Positions 37,695-49,373 of a DNA stretch of 64,000 nt are shown one piece after another; position 1 is the first letter of the stretch, and every line of letters begins with the position of its first letter. The DNA is from CAWEWH01 sp963812775. Lineage in GTDB: Bacteria > Pseudomonadota > Alphaproteobacteria > Rhizobiales > Beijerinckiaceae. Where the stretch lies: positions 372,001 through 436,000 of the forward strand of contig CAWEWH010000003.1 of NCBI GenBank assembly GCA_963812775.1. The letters are read 5' to 3'. A program made the translations under genes and the position numbers. Under the pieces are notes generated by a model, which ran no database searches, was not told the DNA's origin, and worked only from the letters and a program-made list of their open reading frames with translations.

Positions 37695-37719
37695 CGCCCC
37701 CTTGACGCGACCGGGGGCG
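37695..37719 (-). terminator. CGCCCCC/GGGGGCG hairpin after the thiolase gene
   Basis: A 7-base-pair GC stem with an 11-base loop just after the thiolase stop and before the esterase start, both on the minus strand. No run of T follows, so termination would be weak or partial. Confidence 0.35.
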
Positions 37720-37727
37720 GGAACGCG

Positions 37728-38974
37728 CTACACCCGCTCGATGATGATCGCCGGGGCCATGCCGCCCGCGGCGCACATGGTGACCAGGCCGCGCTTCAGG
37801 TCGCGCCGCTCCAGCTCGTCGAGCACGTGCCGATCAGGATCGAGCCGGTGGCGCCGATCGGGTGGCCGAGCGCCATGGCGCCGCCGTTCACGTTGACCTT
37901 GTCGCGGTCGAGCTTGAGGTCGCGGATGAACTTCTCGGCGACGACCGCGAAGGCCTCGTTGATCTCGAAGAGGTCGATGTCGTCGATGGTCAGCCCGGCC
38001 TTGGCCAGCACCTTCCGGGCGGCCGGCACCGGCGCGTTCAGCATCAGGGTCGGGCTGTCGCCCATGTTGGCCATGGCGACGACGCGCGGCGCGCGGCTTC
38101 AGCCCGTGCTTCTTGGCGTAGTCCGGCGAGGCCAGCAGCATGGCGGCCGCGCCGTCGACGACGCCCGACGAGTTGCCGGCGTGGTGGAAGTGCTTGATCT
38201 TCAGGTCCGGATAGACCTGCTTGATCAGCTTGCGAAGGTCGTGCCCTCGCTCGTCGAGCGGCACGTCGGCCATCGCCTCGAAGCGAGGGCTTCAGCGCCG
38301 ACGAGCGCCTCCAGCGTCGTCTGCGGGCGCGGGAATTCCTCGCGGTCGAGCGCCAGCGAGCCGTCCTCGCTTGTAGACCGGCACCAGGCTCTTGTCGAAG
38401 TGGCCCGTCCTTGATGGCGTCGCGGCGCGCTGCTGGCTCATCAGCGCCAGCTCGTCGAGCGCCTGCGCGCGGAGATGCCTTCCATCGTCGCGATGGCGTC
38501 GGCGCAGACGCCCTGGTGCGACTGCGGGTGCCTGGCTCGCAGGCGCAGGTTGCCGGTGTCCATCATCATCGGGCCGTCGGCGCTGCGCCGGCGTGGCGGT
38601 GTAGCGACATCATCTCGGTGCCGCCGGCGATGACGAGGTCTTCCATGCCCGACATGATCTGGCGGCCGCCAGGTTCACCGCGGTGATGCCCGAGCCGCAG
38701 AAGCGGTCGAGCGTCACGCCGCTGGCGCGCACGTCGATAGCCGGCGTCGAGCGCCGCCATGCGGCCCATGTCGCCGCCCTGCTTGCCGCGCTGGGCGTGG
38801 TGCCCCAGATGATGTCGTCGACTTCGGCGGTGTTGAGGCCGTTGCGCTCGGCCAGCGCCTTGAGCACGGTCGGCGCCGAGCTGCTGCGGGTGGATGTCCG
38901 CCAGCGCGCCCTTGCCGACCTTGCCGATGCCGCGCGGCGTGCGGCACGGCGTCGATGATCAAGGCTTCGGTCAT
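37728..38974 (-). CDS. acetyl-CoA acetyltransferase (thiolase), frameshifted
   Basis: Thiolase of about 400 residues, making or splitting 3-ketoacyl-CoA. The start is MTEALIIDAV, and NGLNTAEVDDIIWGTT follows. The nucleophile cysteine lies in DRFCGSGITAVNLAA, the catalytic His in ALGHPIGATGSI and the second Cys in TMCAAGGMAPAIIIERV at the end. The frame breaks about ten times; near the start GTGCGCACG is read as GTGCCGCACG, an extra C. All blocks survive in one frame or another, so I take it as a real gene. The SDR gene at 39425 on the same strand fits an acyl-CoA pathway. Confidence 0.85.
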
Positions 38975-39198
38975 GGGCGTCTCCTCGTGTTTCTGTGATC
39001 AAATCCTAAATTCGAGCGAGCGCAACTGCATCTTGCTCAACGCTGGTCTGCTTCCAAGCCACGTGGCGGGCTGATCCCCTTCAGGGCGGGGTCACGGCAT
39101 GTGGGAGTTCGGGACGTGAGTGGGGCGCGCACGCGCGCCCACCCTCTCGCCGGCGCGCTATGAGGTTCACACACATCCCGACCCGCTTGAGCGGGGAC

Positions 39199-39335
39199 TG
39201 ATCCCTCCCCTTCAGGGGAGGGTGGCTCAGCGCGCAAGGCGCGCTGAGACGGGTGGGGTCTGATGCATCTAACCGTCAGACCCCCTCCGGCCGCCCGAAG
39301 GCGGGCGGCCACCTCCCCCTGAAAGGGGAGGATCA
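39199..39335. repeat. inverted pair of palindromic repeats, family B
   Basis: A unit beginning TGATCCCTCCCCTTCAGGGG, with an internal CAGCGCGC/GCGCGCTG hairpin and ending GGTGGGGTCTGA, faces an inverted partner from TCAGACCCCCTCC (39276) to GGGGAGGATCA. The second has a different inner hairpin (GGCCGCCCG...CGGGCGGCC). The two are separated by 12 bases. It fills most of the gene-free stretch 38975-39424 between the thiolase and SDR genes. Confidence 0.85.
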
Positions 39336-39424
39336 GCGCGCCCAGGGACTCGACCAAAAGAGTACAGCCAGCAGCGTGCAAATCGGATGTGCGACTCCCG
39401 TAGCCCGGGGGAGGGAAGAGCTCC

Positions 39425-40216
<792 letters not shown>

Positions 40217-40293
40217 GGTGCGGTGTCCTGCCCTTCGCGCGACGGGCGCCGCTCATCGGCGGCACCCACCCATCCGTTCGACTGCAAGGACTA

Positions 40294-40515
40294 GCGCATG
40301 ATCCCGAAAAGTGTGAAGCGGTTTTCGGGCGAGATCATGCGCAAGACCAAGATCCTTCGCATGATCCCGAAAAGTGTGAAGCGGTTTTCGGGCGAGATCA
40401 TGCGCAAGACCAAGACTCTTCGCATGATCCCGAAAAGTGTGAAGCGGTTTTCGGACAAGATCATGCGCAAGACCAAGTCTCTTCGCATGATTTCGAAAAG
40501 TGTGAGCGGGTTCTG
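40294..40515. repeat. four tandem copies of palindromic repeat family A, 63-base period
   Basis: CGCATGATCCCGAAAAGTGT and the following GCGGTTTTCGG start anew with ATG at 40298, 40361, 40424 and 40487, a strict 63-base period. The first two inner copies continue GAGATCATGCGCAAGACCAA and the last is degenerate (TTTCGAAAAG). Because 63 is a multiple of three, both strands stay open through the array. The open frames encode only the repeat. Confidence 0.93.
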
Positions 40516-41083
40516 GATCGAACATTTCGGAGACAAATATCTTATTTCCGGAAATAATGCTTGACACTGGTTGCCTCTCAGGCTATGTTGGGCATACCCG
40601 GTCCCCGGAAGGGCGCGCAAGGCCTTGCGAGCCAAGTGTGGGTGACCGCAGAGAGACGGATCCATGGTGACGCGTGGCGATGTCTCGATGGCCTGCGCCG
40701 GCAACGGCGCGGGTTGGGCGGTGGCCTCAGCTCTGGCTCGCAGGCTGGAGAAGGGGCGGCCTAAGCCCGAAGCGACCCGTCCGGTTTCCTGCCGTGAAGG
40801 GTAGGTTTGTCAGACCGCCTGCGGACTCGCGAAGTGGCCGAGGGGCGCAAGGGCGTAAGCCTCAAACACCGTGCGCGGGAGGTCTGGGCGCTAGGCCCGG
40901 CGGCTCCTGACTGAAATGACTTTCTCTGAGCGCTCGCGCCGTTGGCGCCCGCCGCTCGGACCTCCCGCGTCGGCCCTTCCTGAATTCGGGCCGCACCGCT
41001 CCCAGGCTTCGGGTTCGCAGGAACCGCGAAAACGGGAGGGTGTGGCTTGTGCGAGATGCTGACACGAGACGACGCGCCTCTTC
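40516..41083. other. gene-free stretch
   Basis: About 570 bases after the tandem array. Open frames on both strands give Arg/Gly-rich products with no recognisable family or start signal, so I see no gene. Some sequence is GC-rich and mildly repetitive, but there is no clear hairpin set or tRNA. Confidence 0.5.
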
Positions 41084-41294
41084 ACCCTCCCCTTGAGGGG
41101 GAGGGTCGATGATCCTGAGCGAAGCGAAGGAGCATCGGGGTGGGGTGATCATCGACATAGTCTCGTTTCTCACCCACCCCGATCGCGCTTCGCTTCGCTC
41201 GCTGCGATCGACCCTCCCCCAAGCAAGTCGGGCCTGCCCGACTTGCCCACTATTGTGCCGATGTCGGCTCTGCCGGCATCGGATGGGGAGGGTG
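41084..41294. repeat. inverted palindromic repeats, family B
   Basis: ACCCTCCCCTTGAGGGGGAG, GGTCGATGATCCTGAGCGAA and CATCGGGGTGGGGTGATC are mirrored by CACCCACCCCGATCG, CTTCGCTTCGCTCG and GATCGACCCTCCCCC (41172-41221). Further partial units reach to GGGGAGGGTGG at 41285. It is the same kind as the pair at 39199. It lies before the dioxygenase gene on the other side of the 570-base empty stretch. Confidence 0.85.
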
Positions 41295-41400
41295 GCCGCC
41301 GCTCCGCCTCTGTCGTCCGGATCGCGCAAACGTGCACGGCAACGGCTCGCCAACTGCTAAAATGCGAAGCAGGGGCGCAAGCAAGAGCGAGAACCACACG

Positions 41401-42066
41401 ATGCCACTCATCCTCACGCCGGAGATCGGCCGCCGCCGCTTCATTCTGGGCGGCGTCGCAGCGGGGCTGGCGAGCGCCGGCGGCCTTGCCCTGCCGTCGC
41501 GCGCCGGCGCGCAGCAGCGCGTCCCAACCCCGGCGCAGACCGAAGGGCCGTTCTACCCGACGCAATTGCCCTCCGACACCGACAACGACCTCGTCGTTGT
41601 GCGCGGGGTTGCGGCGCGCGCCCAGGGCATCGTCACCCACATCAGGGGCCGCGTGCTCTCGGCCGACGGCCGCCCGATCGCCGGCGCCCAGGTCGAGATC
41701 TGGCAGTGCGACGCGGACGGCCGCTACCTGCATCCGGGAGCGAAGGCCGGCGGCCGCGCGACACCGCCTTCCAGGGCTTTGGCCGCGCCATCTCGCGATG
41801 CCGGATGGCTCCTACACGTTCCGCACCATCCGGCCGGTGGCGTATGCCGGCCGCACGCCGCATATCCATTTTGCGGTCGCGGCGGGCGGGGCGCGCTCGT
41901 CACCCAGATGTACGTGGCGGGCGAGCCGCTCAATGCCCGCGACGGCCTCTACGCCTCGCTGCGCGACCGCCGCCAGCGCGACGCGGTCACGGTGCGCCTC
42001 GTGCCGGCCAACGGCATCGAGGCGGGCGCCCTTGCGGGCGCGTTCGACATCGTCATGCGGGGGTGA
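41401..42066 (+). CDS. exported intradiol ring-cleavage dioxygenase, local frame break
   Basis: About 220 residues, related to the beta chain of protocatechuate 3,4-dioxygenase and to secreted intradiol dioxygenases. A Tat signal is likely (RRRFILGGVAAGLASAGGL). Then TEGPFYP, IRGRVLSADGRPIAGAQVEI and WQCDADGRYLHPG, and the iron-binding region YAGRTPHIHFAV, are clear. Between 41750 and 41812 the family sequence RDTAFQGFGRAI then DADGSYTFRTI lies in other frames, and the original frame returns after it, so the net shift is zero; three inserted bases would explain it. An aromatic diol is the likely substrate. Confidence 0.82.
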   Translation: MPLILTPEIGRRRFILGGVAAGLASAGGLALPSRAGAQQRVPTPAQTEGPFYPTQLPSDTDNDLVVVRGVAARAQGIVTHIRGRVLSADGRPIAGAQVEIWQCDADGRYLHPGAKAGGRATPPSRALAAPSRDAGWLLHVPHHPAGGVCRPHAAYPFCGRGGRGALVTQMYVAGEPLNARDGLYASLRDRRQRDAVTVRLVPANGIEAGALAGAFDIVMRG

Positions 42067-42079
42067 TGAGGGCCAGAGC

Positions 42080-42646
42080 CTACTTCCGCCCGCTGACGAT
42101 GCTGCAGGTCGAGGTGGTCACCTGGCAGCGGGAATCGCGGAAGAGGGTGCCGTTCTTCTGCACCTGCCGCCAGGAGAACTCGTCGGTGCGGACGCGGCAC
42201 TGGCCGGCCGCCGCATCCACTTCCACCTGGTAGCTCGCTTGGCGCGTGGTCCGGTAGGCAACGCCGTCGAGGTCGTAGCGGTAGGAGGCTGTGAGCAGCT
42301 TGCCGTCGAAGCTCGCCTGCGTGGTGACCGGAAAGCGCCGGTTGTCCTCGCGCGCCTGGATCACGTGCTCGCGCCCGTCCGGCACGTAGGGCAGGATCTT
42401 GATGCTGTCGGAAGAGAACGACTGATAGATGCGCTCGCCGCTGAAGTAGAAGCGCAGCTGCCCGCTCATCGTCGTGCGGGCCACCGCCGCCGGGGCATTG
42501 CTGCACTCGCCCTTGCGCTCGATGATCACCGTCTTGTCGCGAAATGCTTCGGCGGCGTGGGCCGCCGGTGCCAAGACGGCGAAGCACATCAAGACGGCGC
42601 AGCACATCAAGGCGGCGCAACACGTGAAGCTCACGAGACAGCGCAT
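42080..42646 (-). CDS. secreted hypothetical protein with repeated signal-peptide core
   Basis: 188 residues. The long signal peptide contains ALMCCAVLMCFAVLAPAAHA, whose core arises from an 18-base unit repeated about three times in the DNA (42573-42626). The mature part is beta-rich (QLRFYFSGERIYQSFSSDSI, SYRYDLDGVAYRTTRQ) and has four cysteines, the last in TSTCSIVSGRK. The plan resembles the secreted protein at 3434-3985. It is convergent with the dioxygenase gene (13 bases apart). No function is recognised. Confidence 0.7.
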   Translation of the reverse strand: MRCLVSFTCCAALMCCAVLMCFAVLAPAAHAAEAFRDKTVIIERKGECSNAPAAVARTTMSGQLRFYFSGERIYQSFSSDSIKILPYVPDGREHVIQAREDNRRFPVTTQASFDGKLLTASYRYDLDGVAYRTTRQASYQVEVDAAAGQCRVRTDEFSWRQVQKNGTLFRDSRCQVTTSTCSIVSGRK

Positions 42647-42685
42647 CGACAGCCCCCCAACCCCGATTCCCGCGGCCGGGAGCCT

Positions 42686-42782
42686 AGCGCATGATCCCGA
42701 AAAGTGTGAGCGGTTTTCGGGCAGATCACGCGCCAACCAAGACCCTTCGCATGGTGCCGAAAAGTGTGAGCGGTTTGCGGAG
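42686..42782. repeat. two copies of palindromic repeat family A
   Basis: GCGCATGATCCCGAAAAGTG with AGCGGTTTTCGG, then, 63 bases on, CGCATGGTGCCGAAAAGTGT with AGCGGTTTGCGG and a CCAACCAAGACCCTT linker between. It has the same period as the array at 40294. It lies between the VWA gene and the secreted protein gene, both on the minus strand. Confidence 0.9.
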
Positions 42783-42876
42783 TTTTCCCCCGCGGCACAC
42801 ATGCGTCGCAGAAATACGGGAGGGACCCGAGCTTGCGCCTGGGCCCCTCCTCCTCGGCAAGGACCGGTCGGGTCGC

Positions 42877-44223
42877 CTATTCGCCCGCCGGCGCCAGGAT
42901 GGTGAAGCGGTTGACGGTCATCAGCGTCTCGCCCTTCTGGGCCTCGAACTGCCCGACCGCGAAGGCGGGCTGGCCGGAAAGGCGCACGACGCTCGCTTCC
43001 GCCGTGCTCACCACCTTGAGCGCATCGCTGAACACGCCGGCATTGAGGACCGCGGTGGCGGTGACGCGGCGGCCGCGCTTCGAAAGGACGAGCTTGCCGC
43101 CCTTCTCGGCGAGCCGCTTGGCGAGCGCCGGCACGTCCTCGTTGCCGAAGCCGCAGGTGCTGCTGCCGGCGATGCGGGACCGCGACGAGGTCTCCTCGCC
43201 GCCGCTGCGCCTGACGATGGACACCACGAGCTCGCTGCAATAGCCGGTCGAGTTCGACAGATGCGCGGCCACGAAGTTCTTGTCGTCCTGGTAGACGCCC
43301 AGCCACACGCTGTCGCGGCCCGTCGCCAGCGTCGGCTTCATGTCGAGCACGAGATCGAAGTCGCCCGCCGGCAGCGGCTGGTTGAGCTGGAAGATGTTGC
43401 TGGTCTTGGCCTGGCGGAAGCCCGCCTCGCCGCTGTTGGAGATGAGCAGCTCGCCGTTCTCCACGATGTATGTGTCCTCCTTCTCGTTGATGACCCGCCA
43501 GTGCTCGCCCGGTTTGGTGCCGTTGAAGTCGTCGGCGAACAGCTCCCTGGGCGGGGCCGGGGCGCGCGGCGGCTCCTTGGGGGCAGGCTCCTGCACGACG
43601 GCGAGCTGCACGTCCTTCAGCGCCGTCTGCAGGGCGCCGGCGTCCTTGGCGTCGAAGTAGCGGCCGCCGGTCTTGTCGACGACGCATTGCAGCAGCTGGC
43701 GCTGCCGGTCTTCCAGCGTGAAGCCCACCACGTTGACCTTGAGGTCGACGCCGAGACCGGCGAGCTCCTCGGCCACCGCGCAGGGATCGCCGCGGCATTC
43801 CTCGATGCCGTCGGTGATCAGCACGATCTGGTTGTTCTGCCCCTTGAGCGGCTGGAAGGCACGGCCCGCCTGGCGCAGCGACTCGGCAATCGGCGTCTCG
43901 CCGCGCGCCTCGATGCCGACGACATGGCGGGACAGCGTCGAGGCCTTCTCGGCGCCGATCGGCGACAGCACCTCGATGTCAGAGCAGTCGCGGCTGCGGC
44001 GGTGGCCGTAGGCCATGAGGCCGACGCGCACGCTCGGCGGCACGTTGGCGAGCGTCTCGCCGAACACGCGCTTGGCGGCGCTGACGCGGCTCTCGCCGCC
44101 GGCGTCGCGCAGCATCGAGCCCGACGCATCGAAGATGAACATGACGTTGTTTTGGGCGACGGCCGGCGTGGCGGCGGCCGCCATGGCGGCGAAAGCCGCC
44201 GTGCACAGGAGCTTGGTGATCAT
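42877..44223 (-). CDS. exported von Willebrand factor A domain protein
   Basis: 448 residues. A signal peptide (LLCTAAFAAMAAAATPAVAQ) is followed by a VWA domain with the MIDAS motif FIFDASGSM, then GETPIAESLRQAG and VLITDGIEECRGDPC. A proline-rich link (PAPKEPPRAPAPPREL) leads to a second, lectin-like beta domain (FADDFNGTKPGEHWRVINE, DVPALAKRL). It may bind a metal and a protein or carbohydrate in the periplasm or at the surface. The ATG at 44223 begins the signal peptide. It stands alone; the terminator of the glp operon lies 130 bases upstream. Confidence 0.85.
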   Translation of the reverse strand: MITKLLCTAAFAAMAAAATPAVAQNNVMFIFDASGSMLRDAGGESRVSAAKRVFGETLANVPPSVRVGLMAYGHRRSRDCSDIEVLSPIGAEKASTLSRHVVGIEARGETPIAESLRQAGRAFQPLKGQNNQIVLITDGIEECRGDPCAVAEELAGLGVDLKVNVVGFTLEDRQRQLLQCVVDKTGGRYFDAKDAGALQTALKDVQLAVVQEPAPKEPPRAPAPPRELFADDFNGTKPGEHWRVINEKEDTYIVENGELLISNSGEAGFRQAKTSNIFQLNQPLPAGDFDLVLDMKPTLATGRDSVWLGVYQDDKNFVAAHLSNSTGYCSELVVSIVRRSGGEETSSRSRIAGSSTCGFGNEDVPALAKRLAEKGGKLVLSKRGRRVTATAVLNAGVFSDALKVVSTAEASVVRLSGQPAFAVGQFEAQKGETLMTVNRFTILAPAGE

Positions 44224-44351
44224 GGCGTGGTCCTTTGGGTTGTCGGGCGGCGGAGCTGCCCCCGCCCGTCGTCGCCCGGGCCGGGACCACGGTTCGACAG
44301 AGGACCTGCGGCGCGTGCGCCGGCGCACGCGTCGCCATCCGCCCAAACGAA

Positions 44352-44374
44352 AAGGGGGCGCAACGCGCCCCCTT
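44352..44374 (-). terminator. rho-independent terminator of the glp operon
   Basis: AAGGGGGCGC and GCGCCCCCTT form a perfect 10-base-pair stem with a 3-base loop. On the minus strand it is followed by TTTTCGTTT and lies 26 bases after the glpV stop, so it is well placed to end the glpDSTPQUV transcript before the VWA gene. Confidence 0.85.
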
Positions 44375-44400
44375 CCCTCCGGCGTCGTCGTTCGCTGCGG

Positions 44401-46152
<1,752 letters not shown>

Positions 46153-46230
46153 TGAGCATTCTCCCCGAGTTGCGACCGTCAAGCGGTCTGGATGATCCCT
46201 GCGGCCGACGTGGCCACAGAGCCTTGAGTT

Positions 46231-46512
46231 TCACACGTAGCGGAACACCGTGGCGGCATAGACGAGCGACACCGCCATCGCCCACCACAGACTTGGCCCG
46301 ATGAGGCCGATCCAGGCGAGATGAATGAAGGCGGCGCCCAGCAGCGAAATGAACAGCCGATCGCCGCGCGTGGTGGGAAACCGCAGCACACCGAGGCGCG
46401 GCGTCTCCGGACGCCATATGGCAAGTGCCGTCATGACGGCCAACAGCGCAGCGATGGTGGCGAAGAACAGCGCCGTCTGCCACGTCCAGGCCATCCAGGC
46501 GAAAGCGCTCAT
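46231..46512 (-). CDS. glpU: DUF2160 small membrane protein of glycerol transporter
   Basis: 93 residues with three membrane helices (ALFFATIAALLAVMTALAIW, LFISLLGAAFIHLAWIGLIG, LWWAMAVSLVYAATVFRYV). This is the DUF2160 protein that always stands between glpQ and glpV in rhizobial glycerol operons; it is thought to assist the permease, but its exact job is not known. The gene starts directly after the glpQ stop (no gap), so the two are coupled. Confidence 0.92.
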   Translation of the reverse strand: MSAFAWMAWTWQTALFFATIAALLAVMTALAIWRPETPRLGVLRFPTTRGDRLFISLLGAAFIHLAWIGLIGPSLWWAMAVSLVYAATVFRYV

Positions 46513-47313
46513 TCACACTCTCCCAAGCGCGAAACCTTTGGCGATGTAGTTTCTGACGAACCAGATGACGAGCGCGCCGGGGAGGATGGTCAGCACGCCG
46601 GCGGCCGCCAGCAGGCCCCAGTCCATGCCGGCCGCCGACACCGTGCGCGTCATCGTCGCGGCGATCGGCTTGGCGTCGACCGTCGTCAGGGTGCGGGCGA
46701 GCAGAAGCTCGACCCACGAAAACATGAAGCAGAAGAACGCCGCGACACCGACTCCTGAGGCGATCAGCGGCATGAAGATCTTCACGAAGAAGCGCGGGAA
46801 CGAATAGCCGTCTATGGCTGCTGTCTCGTCGATCTCGCGTGGCACTCCCGACATGAAGCCTTCGAGGATCCATACCGCCAGCGGCACGTTGAACAGGCAG
46901 TGCGCCAAGGCCACCGCCCATGGCGTGTCGAAGAGACCGATTGCCGAATAGAGATTGAAGAACGGCAGCGCGAACACCGCCGGCGGCGCCATGCGGTTGG
47001 TGAGTAACCAGAAGAACAGGTGCTTGTCGCCGAGGAAGCGATAGCGCGAGAAGGCGTAAGCCGCCGGCAGCGCCAGAGCGATGGAAATGATGGTGTTGAG
47101 GACGACATACTTCAGCGAGTTGATGTAGCCGGAGTACCAGCTGCTATCGGTGAATATCTTGATGTAGTTGGCAAAGGTGATCTCCCGCGGCCACAGCGTC
47201 ATCGATGTAGTGATCTCGAAATTGGTCTTGAGGCTCATATTGACGAGCCAGTAGATCGGCAACGCCAGGAACACGAGGTAGAGGGTAAGGACGAGGGTGC
47301 GCGCGCGCATCAT
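46513..47313 (-). CDS. glpQ: glycerol ABC transporter permease
   Basis: 266-residue inner-membrane permease of the MalG/UgpE type with six spans. The ABC-binding EAA loop is seen as EIDETAAIDGYSFPRFFVKI. Start ATG-ATG at 47313 overlaps the TGA of glpP, so the two permeases are translated together. It pairs with glpP to form the channel; GlpS and GlpT drive it. Length is a little shorter than average (about 270-280) but nothing is missing. Confidence 0.93.
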   Translation of the reverse strand: MMRARTLVLTLYLVFLALPIYWLVNMSLKTNFEITTSMTLWPREITFANYIKIFTDSSWYSGYINSLKYVVLNTIISIALALPAAYAFSRYRFLGDKHLFFWLLTNRMAPPAVFALPFFNLYSAIGLFDTPWAVALAHCLFNVPLAVWILEGFMSGVPREIDETAAIDGYSFPRFFVKIFMPLIASGVGVAAFFCFMFSWVELLLARTLTTVDAKPIAATMTRTVSAAGMDWGLLAAAGVLTILPGALVIWFVRNYIAKGFALGRV

Positions 47314-48281
47314 GCGGCCCTCCGCTCGGAATCGAGAACCGTGACGGGCGGCGTGCCGGCGACGGCGGCGCCCGCCGCCCCTGCCTGATCGGTCTGGCGC
47401 GGCCGCTCCGCCCCGACATTGTTCATCGCCGTGTAGAATACGAAGCACACGGCCAGAATGATCAGATTATAGACCAGCGACATGGCGGCCGCCTTGCCGA
47501 GATCGAACTGGCCGAGCGCCAGCTTCACAAGATCGATAGACAGGAAGGTTGTCGAGTTGCCGGGGCCGCCGCCGGTGAGGACGAACGGCTCGGTATAGAT
47601 CATGAACGAGTCCATGAAGCGCAGCAGCACCGCGATGACCAGGACGCGGCGCATCTTGGGCAACTGGATGGTCCTGAACACCGCCCAGCGCGAGGCGCCG
47701 TCGATGCGCGCCGCTTGGTAGTAGGCATCGGGAATGGCTTTGAGACCGGCGTAGCAGAGAAGTGCGACGAGGCTTGTCCAATGCCAAACGTCCATGACGA
47801 CGATGGTCGTCCAGGCGGCAAGCGGGCTGGCGACGTAGTTGTAGTCGATGCCGAGACGATTGATGGTGTAGCCAAGCAGGCCGATGTCACCGCGCCCGAA
47901 CACCTGCCATATGGTTCCCACCACGTTCCACGGAATCAGCAGCGGCAAGGCCATGACGACGAGGCAGAGCGCCACCGTCCAGCCGCGCTGCGGCATCGAC
48001 AGCGCAACCGCGATGCCAAGTGGGATCTCGATGGCCAGCACGATGGCCGAGAACAGCAGGTTGCGCCACAACGAGTCGAAGAAGCGTTCGCCAAGCTGGC
48101 TCGATGGATCGAGCAGCTCCTGGAACCAGACGATGCCGTTCCAGAAGAACTGATTGTTGGCGAATGTGTCCTGGACCGAATAGTTGACGACGGTCATCAG
48201 CGGCAGCACGGCCGAGAAGGCCACGATGGCGAATACCGGCAGGACGAGCAGCCAAGCGCGCTGGTTGATCGGCTTATCCAT
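47310..48281 (-). CDS. glpP: glycerol ABC transporter permease
   Basis: 323-residue MalF/UgpA-type permease with six main spans (LLVLPVFAIVAFSAVLPLMT at the start). The EAA loop is IPDAYYQAARIDGASRWAVF. It has a polar, alanine-rich C-terminal tail (QTDQAGAAGAAVAGTPP) longer than typical. Start ATG at 48281 overlaps the glpT stop by 8 bases, and the end overlaps glpQ. The role is one half of the glycerol channel. Confidence 0.93.
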   Translation of the reverse strand: MDKPINQRAWLLVLPVFAIVAFSAVLPLMTVVNYSVQDTFANNQFFWNGIVWFQELLDPSSQLGERFFDSLWRNLLFSAIVLAIEIPLGIAVALSMPQRGWTVALCLVVMALPLLIPWNVVGTIWQVFGRGDIGLLGYTINRLGIDYNYVASPLAAWTTIVVMDVWHWTSLVALLCYAGLKAIPDAYYQAARIDGASRWAVFRTIQLPKMRRVLVIAVLLRFMDSFMIYTEPFVLTGGGPGNSTTFLSIDLVKLALGQFDLGKAAAMSLVYNLIILAVCFVFYTAMNNVGAERPRQTDQAGAAGAAVAGTPPVTVLDSERRAA

Positions 48282-49366
48282 GCGCCGGCTCCCCACCCAC
48301 CAGGTGGCCGTTTGCATAGATATGCACGTGCCGCGGCTCGAACTGCAGTGCCGCCTCGTCGCCCTCGATAACTGTGCGTTCGGCGACACTGGCCGCCATG
48401 GGCCTGCCGCCAATCTCGACGCGAGCGATACGCGAGCGCCCGAGGTCGTCGATGCGCTTGACGCGCACCGAGACGCCTGACCCCTTCGACGTCAGCGTCA
48501 CGAATTCCGGCCGCACTCCCAGCTCGACGCTGCTGTCTTTCGCCAGCGCGGGATAGGCGCGGGCGAGCTTGATCGGCTGTCCGTCCACGTAGGCGGTCGC
48601 TCCCTCGACGGTACACGGCAGGACGTTCATGCCGGGCGAGCCGATGAAATAGCCGACGAAAGTGTGGGCGGGGCGATCGAAGAGCTCATCCGGCGTGCCC
48701 ACCTGGACGACGGCGCCGTCGTGCATGACGACGACGGTGTCGGCGAAGGTCAGCGCCTCGGTCTGATCGTGGGTGACATAGATCATCGTCAGATCGAGCT
48801 TGCGGTGCAGATCCTTGAGCATTGAACGCAGTTGCCACTTGAGGTGCGGGTCGATGACGGTGAGCGGTTCGTCGAAGAGAATCGCCGCAACATCGGGGCG
48901 CACCAGCCCACGTCCCAGCGAGATCTTCTGCTTCAAGTCGGGCGTCAGATTACGCGCCTTCCGCTCGAGCACGCGGTCGAGGTCGAGGAGCGCGGCGACC
49001 TCCTCGACGCGCTGCGACGATCTGTGGCGACGGCATGCGACGGTTCTTCAAGGGGAACGCCAGGTTCTCCCTGACTGTCATGGTGTCGTAGACGACCGGG
49101 AACTGGAACACTTGCGCGATGTTGCGCGCTTCCGTTGGTAGGTTCGTGACATCGCGATCGTCGAAAAGGACACGGCCGCGCGTCGGCGTCACGAGGCCCG
49201 AAATGATGTTGAGCAGCGTGGTCTTGCCGCAACCGGACGGACCGAGCAGCGCGTAGGCGCCGCCTTGTCGCCAGACGTGATCGATTTCCTTGAGCGCGAA
49301 GTCTTCGGGCCGGCGCGGGTCGGCCGCGTAGGAGTGAGCCAAATGATCAAGGGTGATGGTGGCCAT
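48274..49366 (-). CDS. glpT: glycerol ABC transporter ATPase, one frameshift
   Basis: ABC ATPase of about 363 residues (MalK/UgpC style). The Walker A motif is LLGPSGCGKTTLLN, the Q loop FQFPVVYDTMTVRENLAFPL, the signature region LKQKISLGRGLVRPDV (unusual LGRG in place of LSGGQ, as in GlpS/GlpT relatives), the Walker B AAILFDEPLTVIDP and the switch His in YVTHDQTEA. A C-terminal regulatory OB domain follows. The frame shifts once near 49020 (SQRVEEVAALLDLDR continues in another frame). It starts 7 bases after glpS and overlaps glpP by 8. Confidence 0.88.
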
Positions 49367-49373
49367 CGTCGCC

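Noticed and set aside
40294..40515. CRISPR-like tandem repeats
   Set aside because: Period 63 with no unique spacers; the linkers are also repeated and no cas gene is near. It is a tandem palindromic element.
40298..40564. Small open frames through the tandem array on both strands
   Set aside because: They stay open only because the period is a multiple of three; there is no ribosome binding site or family.
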